Notes: a model not told the origin generated them from the letters alone. A stretch of DNA of 64,000 nt from Methylobacterium oryzihabitans (GCF_004004555.2 NZ_SACP01000025.1:1-64000); one strand, 5' to 3'. Shown: positions 8,586 through 16,410, counted from the first letter of the stretch. Made by a program: numbers and translations.

Positions 8586-9002
8586 TCAGGCCGGGCCGAG
8601 GACCGCGCAGGCGCTGCACAGGTCCGGCTCGACCCAGGTGCAGCCCTCGGCGCAGGCATCGGCCTGTGAGCAGCCGCAGCCGCGGCAGATCCGGCCGAGT
8701 CGGGCCGGCAGGCGTGGGTCCGGACCGGCCTGGACGGACAGGATCTCCGGACGGGCCGCGTCGAGCAACGCCACCAGGACGCCCTGCAGCTCGAATTCCG
8801 CCGTGCCGGCCGCGCGCTCGACGGCGGGCGCGAGCAGGCCGCCGGCCGCCGGCGCCGCGCCCATGTCCTCCCGGTTGAGCCGGTGCTGCAGCATCAGGAC
8901 CGAGGCCAGCTCGACCGCGACGATGCCGAGGGCGGTGCGGTCGACCTCCGGCAGCTCCTGCCAGATGAGCGCGCCGTCGATGCGGGGGCCAAGGCCGGTC
9001 AC
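8586..9002 (-). CDS. Cys-rich hypothetical protein, likely zinc-binding
   Basis: The protein has 138 residues. The first 90 are mostly helical with no recognised domain. The C-terminus holds a dense Cys cluster, CRGCGCSQADACAEGC followed by WVEPDLCSAC, that should bind zinc or an iron-sulphur centre. The same CxxCGC...WVEPDLCSxC pattern occurs in small phage-associated proteins of related bacteria, as far as I recall. It lies three bases downstream of the MucR-like gene on the same strand, so the two are probably one transcript. Function unknown. Confidence 0.6.
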   Translation of the reverse strand: MTGLGPRIDGALIWQELPEVDRTALGIVAVELASVLMLQHRLNREDMGAAPAAGGLLAPAVERAAGTAEFELQGVLVALLDAARPEILSVQAGPDPRLPARLGRICRGCGCSQADACAEGCTWVEPDLCSACAVLGPA

Positions 9003-9005
9003 GGC

Positions 9006-9443
9006 TCAGCCGCGCCGGCCGCCACGGCCGAGGCCGTTGCTCTTGGCGAGTTCGGAGCGTTGCGCCGCGTAGGTGGCCGCGACCATCGGGTAGTCCGGCG
9101 GCAGGCCCCATTTCCGGCGGTACGCCTCGGGCGTGAGGCCGCGGCCGGACAGGTGGCGCTTGAGCGACTTGTAGGGCTTGCCGTCCTCGAGGCTGATGAG
9201 GTGGTCGGGCGTCACCGTCTTGCGGATCGGGATGGGCGGAGTCGGCCGCTCCGGTTCCGGGGCCGGCGGGGCCGCGAGGGTGGTCAGCGTCCGATGCACC
9301 TCGGCGATCAGGCCCGGGACGTCGGAGGGTCGGACCGGGTTCTTCGACACGTAGGCCGAGACGATGGTGGCGGTCAGATCGAGGGTGCCGTCCGGAGCAA
9401 GGGCGGGACCAGAAGAAGCAGGCGACACAGGAGCCTCCGTCAC
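9006..9443 (-). CDS. MucR/Ros-family transcriptional regulator lacking the first zinc Cys
   Basis: This 145-residue protein has the MucR/Ros domain, residues about 75-140: ISLEDGKPYKSLKRHL, then LTPEAYRRKWGLPPDYPMV. Where classical Ros/MucR has Cys (CLEDGK), this protein has Ser, so the first zinc ligand is missing. Zinc-free members of the family exist in alphaproteobacteria and still fold. MucR proteins bind AT-rich DNA and act as global repressors. The start is a GTG at 9443, with the family N-terminus downstream of it. A 16-bp site identical to one near the Cro-like gene lies 18 bases upstream (9462-9477). Confidence 0.82.
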   Translation of the reverse strand: MTEAPVSPASSGPALAPDGTLDLTATIVSAYVSKNPVRPSDVPGLIAEVHRTLTTLAAPPAPEPERPTPPIPIRKTVTPDHLISLEDGKPYKSLKRHLSGRGLTPEAYRRKWGLPPDYPMVAATYAAQRSELAKSNGLGRGGRRG

Positions 9444-9461
9444 ATTAAGAACGGAAAATCC

Positions 9462-9477
9462 GTATCGATTTTCGAAA
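9462..9477 (-). promoter_or_regulatory. 16-bp site shared with the Cro-like gene
   Basis: On the minus strand this reads TTTCGAAAATCGATAC, 18 bases before the GTG start of the MucR-like gene. The identical 16 bases occur at 10286-10301, in the same orientation relative to the Cro-like gene. A shared operator for the CI-like repressor is the simplest explanation, but this is inference. Confidence 0.55.
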
Positions 9478-9540
9478 TCGAGTCAATCGCTATGAGTTTG
9501 GATTATCTAGCTATCTGATCCGACGGCTGACCACCATTAT

Positions 9541-10191
9541 TCATATCATCGTACCGCGACTGACGAAATTCATTGCAAATCCAAGGACTTTGACTGTTTC
9601 TCCAGGAGCAAGATTTTGTGATATAAAAGCATCATACCTCGAATCATCTGAGCAAAAGTGAAAATCTAAACCGCCAGATTTATTGGATTTTACGACGCGA
9701 ATTGTCAGCTCGCGCAGCTCGCCCTTCGTACGTTCCACGACAACCCAGTCACCGTCGCGTATGCCGCGGGGCGCAGCCTCATATTTGAGAACGATCACAT
9801 GATCGCCATCCTTGGCTCTGAGATTTATGCTAGGTCCGCCAATCAAAATAGCGAACAAATCTTGTGGCTTGTATGGTGGCTCGATCATGGCTGGAATGGA
9901 ATATCCAGCGAAATAGTCTTGCGACATGTCTCTCCATAGCCCAGCCTGAGCTTCCCCTACGACGGTTATATAGAACGCAGGCTGCATGGCGTTTATCAAA
10001 GATTGCGGAGGCGCAATCCCCAAGATTGTTGCAAGACGTGCCAGTTCGAGAGCACTTAATTCTCGTTCTTGCTTAAGAACCTTACTAATAGCGTCCCTTG
10101 GTATGCCAAGCTGACGCGACGCTTCAGCCATAGAAAATCCCGACGTTTCCAGGCCGTTGCGCAGCCAATCTTCTATCTCCTCTCTGGTCAT
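9541..10191 (-). CDS. Phage CI-like repressor (HTH plus S24 peptidase-like domain)
   Basis: The protein has 216 residues. The N-terminal HTH (FSMAEASRQLGIPRDAISKV, about 18-37) is Cro/CI-like. The C-terminal half is an S24 (LexA/CI) fold. The segment around GYSIPAMIEPPYKPQDLF and IGGPSINLRAKDGDHVIVLK can be aligned with the S24 core, but I cannot mark the Ser/Lys dyad with certainty, so self-cleavage is unproven. It faces a Cro-like gene across a short divergent promoter, as in lambdoid switches. The ATG at 10191 is preferred, since the extra 14 residues of an upstream start are not HTH-like. Codon use is more AT-rich than in neighbours, consistent with phage origin. Confidence 0.8.
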   Translation of the reverse strand: MTREEIEDWLRNGLETSGFSMAEASRQLGIPRDAISKVLKQERELSALELARLATILGIAPPQSLINAMQPAFYITVVGEAQAGLWRDMSQDYFAGYSIPAMIEPPYKPQDLFAILIGGPSINLRAKDGDHVIVLKYEAAPRGIRDGDWVVVERTKGELRELTIRVVKSNKSGGLDFHFCSDDSRYDAFISQNLAPGETVKVLGFAMNFVSRGTMI

Positions 10192-10285
10192 TTTTGCTGT
10201 GGGCCCTTGCTTGACATCACTCTTGCATCGCACTCAGGCGCTTTTCCGTCTCTCGCCATTATTGAGATGACGGGCGTTGACCGCG

Positions 10286-10301
10286 TTTCGAAAATCGATA
10301 C
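10286..10301 (+). promoter_or_regulatory. 16-bp site TTTCGAAAATCGATAC at the Cro-like gene
   Basis: This is identical to the site 18 bases before the MucR-like gene (9462-9477), in the same orientation relative to the gene. It ends 10 bases before the ATG at 10312. This argues that the Cro-like protein starts at 10312 and that the site is an operator rather than coding sequence. Confidence 0.55.
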
Positions 10302-10311
10302 ACAAAGCATC

Positions 10312-10542
10312 ATGAGTCTCGAGCCTGCCGCCTCGATCATCGCGAAGCTTGGAGGACCCGCCCGGACATCCAGGGCGATCGGGCTCTCCCGCTCGACTGT
10401 CAGCAAATGGACTTACCCCAAGCATCGTGGCGGCACCGGGGGCCACGTTCCGCATTGGCATATCTCGAAGATCATCGACTTCGCCAAGGCAAACAACATC
10501 AAGATCACTGAGAATGATTTTACCCCGAGGATTGTGCGATGA
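10312..10542 (+). CDS. Cro/YdaS-like phage regulator
   Basis: This 76-residue protein is an HTH of the type seen in small phage Cro/CII-like proteins: SIIAKLGGPARTSRAIGLSR then STVSKWTYPKHRGGTGGHVP and a helical end with HWHISKIIDFAKANNIKI. It is divergent from the CI-like repressor and most likely competes with it for the intervening operators. An in-frame ATG at 10267 would add 15 residues. I prefer 10312, because the shared 16-bp operator-like site would otherwise lie inside the gene. Neither start has a strong ribosome binding site. Confidence 0.65.
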   Translation: MSLEPAASIIAKLGGPARTSRAIGLSRSTVSKWTYPKHRGGTGGHVPHWHISKIIDFAKANNIKITENDFTPRIVR

Positions 10543-10627
10543 CGATGCAAATCCTCAAAATATTCCACGAATGGGTTCGGGTTTCCCCAATTTTCATCTC
10601 GTGGATCGAGATAACGGCCCGGCCCGG

Positions 10628-10849
10628 ATGCGTCTCCTGATGGCCGCCCGCTCCAACCTCCGCGGCGGCGTCACCGCCACCATGGCCACCTGCCTGTGCG
10701 GCCGGCTGGCGACCGAGCGCAGCGAGGCCGGCCGCTACTTCTGCGCCGAGCACCTGCCGCGCCGGGCGCCGGTCCCGCCGCCGCGCCCGGCCCCTCCCTC
10801 CGTTCCCGCCCCCGGCCCGCGCCAGGGCGAGCTGTTCGACCGGACATGA
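10628..10849 (+). CDS. Small CxC...C-type hypothetical protein
   Basis: This is a possible 73-residue protein with a short metal-binding-like pattern, CLCGRLATERSEAGRYFCAE then H, and a Pro-rich tail ending QGELFDRT. Such small proteins occur between regulator and replication genes of phage-like islands, but I do not recognise this one. The stop at 10849 is followed by a very GC-rich stretch. Support is mainly the coding-like composition and position. Confidence 0.4.
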   Translation: MRLLMAARSNLRGGVTATMATCLCGRLATERSEAGRYFCAEHLPRRAPVPPPRPAPPSVPAPGPRQGELFDRT

Positions 10850-11280
10850 TCCGCGGGGGCGGCTCGTCCCCCGCGCTCCGGACTCGGACTCCGCCCATCC
10901 CCCGCCCCGCCCGCCTGCGGCCGCCCATCCGCGGCCCGCCCGGCCTCGCCCCGCATCCCCGGCCCTCGTCGGCCCGGCCGCGCCCGATCCGGGCGGCGGC
11001 CGGTAGCCCGCCCCATGCGCAACGCCGCGGCGAAAGCCGCTTCGGCGAACGCTCTTGTTCGGCCCGGGACCGCCCGACCTCACCGCCCGCCCGTCCGCCG
11101 CGTGCCCCCGCGCCCGCGGCGCCGGGCCTTCGCGCGCCCGGGGCCTGACGTGCCCTGCGGCGCCTCGCGATCCCTTTTGCCCGAGGCCAGCATGTCCGCC
11201 CCCCGACGCCGCGCCGCGAGCGCGCCCCCGACCCGATCCTACGCCCGCCCGGCCGCCGGCCCGACCGAAGGGGGCGTGTC
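10850..11280. other. Very GC-rich gap, no convincing gene
   Basis: About 430 bases of extreme GC content with runs of CCGCCC and CGGCC. Every frame is open by composition alone, yet no frame shows a known domain or a ribosome binding site. I see no repeat or hairpin of note. It may hold the promoter of the HTH protein starting at 11281. Confidence 0.4.
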
Positions 11281-12064
11281 GTGACGATGAGGCCCCTCGA
11301 CATCATCGATCTCGGCCGCCGCCAGCCGATCGCCGAGCCGGTCAACAAGTGCGTGCTCAACGCCCTCTGCGCCCGCAGCGACGGCGACGGCGCCTGCTGG
11401 CCGTCGCAGGAGCAGATCGCGGCCGACACCTCCTTCAGCGTGCGGGCGATCCGCCGGGCGCTGCTGTGGCTGGAAGCCGCCGGCTACCTCACCCGGACGG
11501 CCCGCCGGCGCGCCAACGGCGTTCGCCGCTCCGACCTGATCGCGATCGACCTCGCCGTGCTCCGGGAGCGCGCCGGCCGGCGGCCCGGCAGTCCGGTGGT
11601 GAGCGAGGCGGCCACCGGCCCCACGGACCGTAGCGACCGGCCCTCCAGGCCACGGCCACCGGCCCCACAGTCCGGATTCACTACGTTCGAACAGACAGGG
11701 GAACCGACAGGAAAAGAATCCCCCCTTGATCCCCCCGCGAGCGGGGGGGCCTGGCCTGTCTCAGGAATCGGGATCGAGGGAGGGCGGCGCTGCCGCGCCG
11801 CAGGGGCAGCCGGACCCGCGGCGCGAGCCGGTCGACGTTCTGACGGCTGCGGCCGAGGAGCGGTTCACCCGCTTGCAGGGCGCCTATCCCAGGGACGGGA
11901 TCACGCTGGCGGATCTCGGCCGGGCCCGGCGCTACTTCGGCGCCTTCGGCGAGGCCGAGCAGCTCCAGGCGATCGCCGCGGCCGGCGCCTACCGCGAGCA
12001 GCTGGCGCGGCGCCCGGATACCCCGCCGAAGGCCCTTCACGGCTGGCTGCGGCAGGGCCGCTAG
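11281..12064 (+). pseudogene. Phage replication-type HTH protein, frameshifted
   Basis: The gene starts GTG at 11281 (or ATG at 11287). Residues about 10-85 form a winged-helix domain of the replication-initiator/helix_turn_helix_36 type (PVNKCVLNALCARSDGDGAC then WPSQEQIAADTSFSVRAIRR). Frame 1 runs until a homopolymer-rich spot at 11731-11747 (CCCCCC, GGGGGGG). The natural continuation GGPGLSQESGSREGG and a C-terminal helical domain (TRLQGAYPRDGITLADLGRA...KALHGWLRQGR) are in another frame ending TAG at 12062-12064. One base is lost or gained in the homopolymer, by mutation, programmed slippage or sequencing error. It completes the phage-like module. Confidence 0.6.
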
Positions 12065-12077
12065 GCCGCTCCGCTAG

Positions 12078-12768
12078 GTCGTGTCCCTGGAGTGGTGTAG
12101 CTGACCGAGAGCGGGAGATCCCGCCTGCGCGCCCTTCACAGCGCTGGAGCAGGCGGGATCTCTCGCGGGGGGGGGGCATCGGCGGCGACGGGTTAGGATC
12201 GGGTTGTGAGCCACCAACCCCGAACCCGGGAGACCCCCGGTGCCGGGTGCACGTCATGCGCAACGTCCTGGCCCATGCCGGCCGCTCAGGCCGGCGCGTC
12301 GTCTCGGCCTTCATCGCCACCGCTTTCGCCCAGGAGGACGCTGGGGCTGCCCGCCAGCAGTGGCGGCGGGTGGCCGATCAGCTCCGGCCCAAGGTCCCGA
12401 AGCTGGCTGCCCTCATGGATGCGGCGGAGACCGACGTGCTGGCCACCATGGGCTTCCCGGCGGCTCACCGCGCCAAGCTGCACTCGACCAACCCACTCGA
12501 GCGCCTCAACGGCGAGATCAAGCGGCGCACCGAGGTCGTCGGCATCTTCCCCGACGAGCCTTCGATCCGCAGGCTCGTCGGCGCGATCCTACTCGAGCAG
12601 AACGACGAATGGGCCGTGCAGCGTTGCCGTTACATGACCCTGGAAAGTATCGCCCCGATCGGCGATGATCCCCTCGTCAGCCTGCCTAACCTCGCAGTCT
12701 GACCAGTCCGGCCCTGCCGGTCACCGTAGTGGACCAGCCCCAGCTACACCACTCCAAGGAACACGATC
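12078..12768 (+). mobile_element. IS256-type element with large internal deletion
   Basis: Inverted ends lie at 12078-12103 and about 12741-12768. They share TCGTGT-CC-TGGAGTGGTGTAGCTG with one indel and one mismatch. Only the last third of the transposase is left inside. A 14-bp perfect inverted repeat lies inside the left end (12115-12128 and 12149-12162). An intact IS256 relative is about 1.3 kb, so about half is missing. It could still be moved by a related transposase acting on its ends. Confidence 0.78.
12238..12702 (+). pseudogene. IS256-family (Mutator) transposase, C-terminal fragment
   Basis: About 154 residues remain, starting RCRVHVMRNVLAHAG and ending PLVSLPNLAV. They contain the diagnostic IS256 C-terminal block STNPLERLNGEIKRRTEVVG followed by IFPDEPSIRRLVGAILLEQN and EW. 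The N-terminal two thirds with the catalytic Asp residues is gone, and no start codon belongs to it. By chance it is open in the same frame as the HTH gene upstream, giving a spurious long reading frame from 11281. Confidence 0.85.
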
Positions 12769-13174
12769 CTCCTCGCACGAGCCTTCGATCTGCGCCGAGC
12801 GGTCCTCCTGCCCGAGCAGCCCGACCCGAACCGGCGCAACCCGGCGGTGACGCCCAGGACAGGCGATCGGAACGGAGAGCTCGCCCACGGAGGTGGGGCT
12901 CACCGGCCAGCGTGCGTACGAGAGGATAAGACTATCGAGCCGCCGTCATGAGGCGTATCTCTGAATTCATCTGAAAAAGCAAAGAAAGTCATATTCATGG
13001 TGCCGGCGGTTCAGTGGGGCGCCGAAATTTTGATCGCCCGCACTCGAATTACACAAATTTTATAGCTTCGTCTCTCTAGGGTGTGCGACTGGCTTGGCTG
13101 TTGTAGCCGTCCGGGGGGCTCCCTCGCGGATGGCGGTCGAGATCGTCCAGTGCGGCACGTCGAGAGGCGCAACG
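12769..13174. other. Gap before the EAL gene
   Basis: About 400 bases without a recognisable gene. The stretch 12940-13080 is relatively AT-rich (AATTCATCTGAAAAAGCAAAG and following) and probably holds the promoter of the EAL gene. No known repeat was seen. Confidence 0.35.
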
Positions 13175-13963
13175 ATGAGCAAGGTCGGGTGTCAGGGCTG
13201 CAGGGACGGGGCGCCGCTGCCGTTCGCGTTCACCATGGCCTTCCAGCCGATCCTCGACGTCGATCGGGAAAAGGTCTGGGGCTACGAGGCCCTGGTTCGC
13301 GGTGAGGATGGCCAGGGTGCGGGTTGGGTACTGGGGCAGGTCGACGAGGCGAACCGCTACAAGTTCGACCAGGCGTGCCGCGTGAAGGCGATCGAGCTCG
13401 CCGGTGCGCTGTTCCCGGATGCCGAGACCAAGCTCTCGATCAACTTCATGCCGAACGCCGTCTACGAGCCCGCCGCGTGTATCCGCGCCACGCTTGAGGC
13501 CGCACACCGCGTCGGCTTCGCGCGCCGGCAGATCATGTTCGAGTTCACCGAGAACGAGCGGATCACCGATGTCGGCCACCTTCAGCGGATCATCGCCGAG
13601 TACCGCAAGCAGGGCTTCCTGACCGCGCTGGACGATTTCGGCGCCGGATATGCGGGGCTCAACCTGCTGGCGAGCTTCCAACCCGACCTGATCAAGCTCG
13701 ACATGGACCTGATCCGCGGGATCGCGGCGTCCCCGGCCCGCCAGACCATCGTCGCCGGCGTCACGGCCATGGCGCGGGACCTCGGCGTGACCGTGCTGGC
13801 GGAAGGGGTCGAGACCGAGGCGGAGCTGCTCGTGCTCCGGGCGGCCGGCATCCGCCTGTTCCAGGGCTACCTGTTCGCGCGGCCGGAACTGGCGCGACTG
13901 CCTGCGGTCCATCGCCTCGACGCCGGCGACCCCACGGAAGCCTCGCCGCCCCGGGCCGCCTGA
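13175..13963 (+). CDS. EAL-domain cyclic-di-GMP phosphodiesterase
   Basis: This 262-residue protein is almost entirely one EAL domain. The catalytic signature is complete: YEALVRG (EAL motif), SINFMPNAVY with the metal-binding Asn, FEFTENE, ALDDFGAGYAGLNLL (DDFG), DLIKLDM with the catalytic Lys, AEGVET and QGYLFARP. It should hydrolyse cyclic di-GMP to pGpG in the cytoplasm. There is no transmembrane segment. A short N-terminal CQGCRDG stretch may respond to metal or redox, which is speculative. The ATG at 13175 has a GAGAGG-like site upstream. A decayed BLUF gene lies 450 bases downstream, and BLUF and EAL domains commonly work together as blue-light-controlled phosphodiesterases. Confidence 0.9.
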   Translation: MSKVGCQGCRDGAPLPFAFTMAFQPILDVDREKVWGYEALVRGEDGQGAGWVLGQVDEANRYKFDQACRVKAIELAGALFPDAETKLSINFMPNAVYEPAACIRATLEAAHRVGFARRQIMFEFTENERITDVGHLQRIIAEYRKQGFLTALDDFGAGYAGLNLLASFQPDLIKLDMDLIRGIAASPARQTIVAGVTAMARDLGVTVLAEGVETEAELLVLRAAGIRLFQGYLFARPELARLPAVHRLDAGDPTEASPPRAA

Positions 13964-14144
13964 GGACGCCGCGAGGGCCTGTCGTCCGCCATCCGGCCGG
14001 CTGCCGCGCGATGCGGTGTCCGCGGGATGCCGGACCCGGGCTCGACGGGCCTTCTTCACTGCGGCCGGAGCACGATGTGTCAACGCTCTCCCCAGGTGGG
14101 CGAGCGGCCGCCGCGTCAGCTCCGCCGTCGAAGCAGGGTTTCGT

Positions 14145-14248
14145 TAGAGCATTTTCCGACGAAGTGGATACCGGCTCGTCGAAGAAAATGCGGCAAGGTC
14201 AAAGACCCAGAGAGCTTCGCGATTGCAGCGCGATCGTGACGTGCTCTA
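14145..14248. repeat. TAGAGC...GCTCTA intergenic element
   Basis: This is a 104-bp element with inverted ends TAGAGC (14145-14150) and GCTCTA (14243-14248), starting TAGAGCATTTTCCGACGAAG. Short intergenic elements with this TAGAGCATTTTCC start are scattered through genomes of Methylobacterium and other Rhizobiales, as far as I know. It lies in the non-coding gap between the EAL and BLUF genes. Bases 13964-14144 show no other feature. Confidence 0.6.
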
Positions 14249-14270
14249 GGGTGATACTCCCATTCTGTAA

Positions 14271-14361
14271 TCATACGGAATCCGATTGATCGCTCGGCGA
14301 CGCCTGCGGGATCGCTTCGCGATACGGAATCCGGAAGCCATCTTCCGGATTCCGTCTCAGA
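14271..14361. repeat. Family A palindromic repeat, copy 1
   Basis: Contains the hairpin ATACGGAATCCGGAAG / CTTCCGGATTCCGTCT (14322-14356) and a second module, ATACGGAATCCGATTGATCG, on its left. The same two modules recur at 16568, 17137, 38727, 45798, 48911, 49969 and 62227. Confidence 0.75.
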
Positions 14362-14412
14362 GGGCCGCCGGGACGCCGCGAGGCAGCCCCCCGCCGGCCG
14401 CGGGAGTCGGAT

Positions 14413-14790
14413 ATGTCCATGACCCATCAGCTCGTCTGTTTCAGCCGCAACGCCGTACCCGGTAGCGACCGCGCGATGTTGACCACCATGCGCAAGATCC
14501 TCTCCGCCTCCCAGCGCAACGTCAGCCGCGACGGGATCACCGGCTTCCTCGTCGTCGACACGACGTGGTTCGTGCAGATCCTGGAGGGCGAGCGTGCCAG
14601 GGTGACGGAGAGCCGACGGGACCACGGGCAGGGCGGCGCCCGCTGCGGCGCTCGGGCGCAGGCGGCGCGCGAGGGACGTGACGTGGGCGCTCCAGGATGA
14701 GCGAGGATCTCCGTTTCGTTCTTTTCGGCAAACGCGATCGGGCGGACCGGAGCCGGAAGGATCGGCGTGCAATCGAATTGCTGGACCGAA
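14413..14790 (+). pseudogene. BLUF-domain protein, frameshifted; photoactive Tyr is Cys
   Basis: Reading from the ATG at 14413, residues 5-60 are a clear BLUF domain: HQLVCFSRNAV, NVSRDGITGFLVVD (flavin-contacting Asn36) and WFVQILEGE (Gln55). At the position of the BLUF photoactive Tyr there is Cys9. After GERARVTE the frame loses BLUF similarity and stops at 14700. An expected end (DVTWALQDE, cf. WSMALRDE) appears in another frame from about 14678. The gene has therefore suffered at least one indel. A truncated product of 95 residues could still be made, but without the C-terminal helices it is probably non-functional. It may once have controlled the EAL protein upstream. Confidence 0.7.
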
Positions 14791-14960
14791 TCAGCCAATC
14801 GTGACGGCATTGCCCTTCATTTTTCCTGTGGCACGCCGGGAGCAGCAAATCATTCTTTTGCGGATCGTTCTATAAAAAGAACATTCTCGTTGACCGGCCG
14901 GCATGGCGCGAAGAGACTGACGTCTCATGAGAGCCTGCCCAACCCTGCGGGGACCGACCG

Positions 14961-15974
14961 ATGCCGGATACGCACCACACCGGAACCCGTCCTCGGGATG
15001 CCGGGCCCGCACCGGCCGCCCGCGGCCGCCACGTCCTGGTGATCGGCGCGAGCGCGAGCGGCTTGAGCCTCGCGTCCCATCTTCTACGCCGCGAGGCGCG
15101 GGTGCAGGTCACCGTGATCGAGGCGCAGGGCTCCCGCTGCCGCCGCCTGCGCCGGGCCGAGTTCGCGTCCCTGCTGGCAGAGGAGACCGGCCCGCTGCCT
15201 CTGGCCCCGCTGCACCTCGTCGAAGCGCTGCGGCAGCATGCGGGGCGCCTCCACGTCGCCGAGACGACCTGCCTGTCCGTTGCGTCCACGCCGCAGGGCG
15301 TGGCGGCGCGGACGGCCGACGGGACCACCTATCTCGGGCGCGCCGCGGTGCTGGCCTTCGCCCTGCAACCGCCGGCCTCGGGCGTTCCGCCGCGGGAGAG
15401 GAACGCCGCGCTCCGCGCCCTGCGGCTCGACCCGGCCGACCTGCCCCTCGGGACCGGCGCCGCCGCCCTGGTGCGTGCCCTGCGGGCGCTGGTGCGGGAG
15501 GCGGGAGGCCGCGGGGTCGGCCGCGACGTGGCGGTGGCGGGCGTGCGGCTGAGCGCCCCGGCCCTCTGGCACGATCTGCCCGACGAGGCGCGCGAGCGCC
15601 TGCTGCGCCATGGCCGGCGGGTGTGGGACCGGATCCTCGGCGGCGGGACGGACGGCCCGGCGACGCGCCGTGACGCGCCGAGGCCGAGCGCGCTCCTGCG
15701 CGACCTCGTCCTGCGCGGGCTGCTGCTGCCGCGCGCCAGCGGCCTCGCCGTCGCGCCGGGAGCCGCCGACCGGCTGTTCGCCGGTCATCCGGCGGACCTG
15801 ATGCCCTACGCAGCACCCCGCCTCCTCGACCTCGACGCCGCCTGCGCCTGGCTCGCGGGGCGCGTCGCTCTCACGGGACGCGCGGGGGAGGGAGCCGTCG
15901 CGCCGGCCATCGCCCCGCCCGAAGTGCGGCGGGGCCCGGCGCGAGAGGACGCGGCGCTCAGATGTGGTAGGTGA
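14961..15974 (+). CDS. YdhS-like FAD/NAD(P)-binding protein, shortened
   Basis: This 337-residue protein has an N-terminal Rossmann dinucleotide site HVLVIGASASGLSLASHLL (about 24-42) with the Gly pattern of FAD/NAD(P)-binding oxidoreductases. It also has the YdhS-family hallmark LWHDLPDEARERLLRHGRRV then W near residues 198-218, where the family has a W..L..E.R..FLRH.R..W block. YdhS-like proteins are usually 450-500 residues, so some 120-150 residues are missing, mostly from the middle, and activity is doubtful. The 3' end overlaps the convergent Rrf2 gene by 17 bases. Substrate unknown. Confidence 0.55.
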   Translation: MPDTHHTGTRPRDAGPAPAARGRHVLVIGASASGLSLASHLLRREARVQVTVIEAQGSRCRRLRRAEFASLLAEETGPLPLAPLHLVEALRQHAGRLHVAETTCLSVASTPQGVAARTADGTTYLGRAAVLAFALQPPASGVPPRERNAALRALRLDPADLPLGTGAAALVRALRALVREAGGRGVGRDVAVAGVRLSAPALWHDLPDEARERLLRHGRRVWDRILGGGTDGPATRRDAPRPSALLRDLVLRGLLLPRASGLAVAPGAADRLFAGHPADLMPYAAPRLLDLDAACAWLAGRVALTGRAGEGAVAPAIAPPEVRRGPAREDAALRCGR

Positions 15975-16410
15975 GGCCCGCCTCGGCCTCCGCCTGCGGC
16001 ATCGCCCGCATCTGCTCCAGGGTCAGGTTGTCGAGGATGCCCGCGATGCTGTTGCGCACCGCCAGCATCGCGAGGCGCACCGAGCAGGCCGCCTCGTCGG
16101 CGCAATCCTCGCACGGCCGGTAGGCGGTACGGCTGGCACAGGGAAGCGGTGCCAGCGGGCCGTCGAGGGCGCGCACGACGTGGCCGATGCGGATCTCCTC
16201 GGCCGGTCGCGCCAGGGCGTAGCCGCCGCCCGGCCCCTTCTTGCTGTGGACGAAGCCGGCATTGCGCAGGTCGCCCAGGATCGCGTCGAGGAACTTCTTC
16301 GGGATCCGGTGCGCCTCCGCGATCTCGGCGACGCCGATGCGGGCGCCCGGGGGCAACCCGGCCAGATGGACCATCGCCTTGAGCCCGTACTTGCCCTTGT
16401 TGGTCAGCAT
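15958..16410 (-). CDS. Rrf2-family transcriptional regulator with Cys cluster
   Basis: This 150-residue regulator starts MLTNKGKYGLKAMVHLAGLP. It has the Rrf2 winged helix (IGVAEIAEAHRIPKKFLDAI) and wing (HSKKGPGGGYALARP). The sensing loop has four Cys in PCASRTAYRPCEDCADEAAC (about 96-115), fitting iron-sulphur binding as in IscR, NsrR and RsrR. The spacing differs from IscR. It would repress or activate genes in response to redox, nitric oxide or iron-sulphur status. Its partner gene is uncertain. The convergent YdhS-like flavoprotein overlaps it, and a family A repeat lies upstream. The ATG at 16410 is the family start; the upstream in-frame region is repeat DNA. Confidence 0.88.
   Translation of the reverse strand: MLTNKGKYGLKAMVHLAGLPPGARIGVAEIAEAHRIPKKFLDAILGDLRNAGFVHSKKGPGGGYALARPAEEIRIGHVVRALDGPLAPLPCASRTAYRPCEDCADEAACSVRLAMLAVRNSIAGILDNLTLEQMRAMPQAEAEAGLTYHI

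Noticed and set aside
8474..8878. Plus-strand frame over the Cys-rich gene
   Set aside because: Arg/Pro/Gly-rich antisense artefact without a ribosome binding site.
10217..10240. Sigma-70 promoter with TTGACA at 10211 for the Cro-like gene
   Set aside because: The -35 is good, but no acceptable -10 lies at 16-18 bases, so no promoter was called.
11281..12702. A single 473-residue protein joining the HTH domain to the IS256 transposase tail
   Set aside because: The join crosses the left inverted repeat of the IS256 remnant and a homopolymer frameshift. The two parts belong to unrelated genes.
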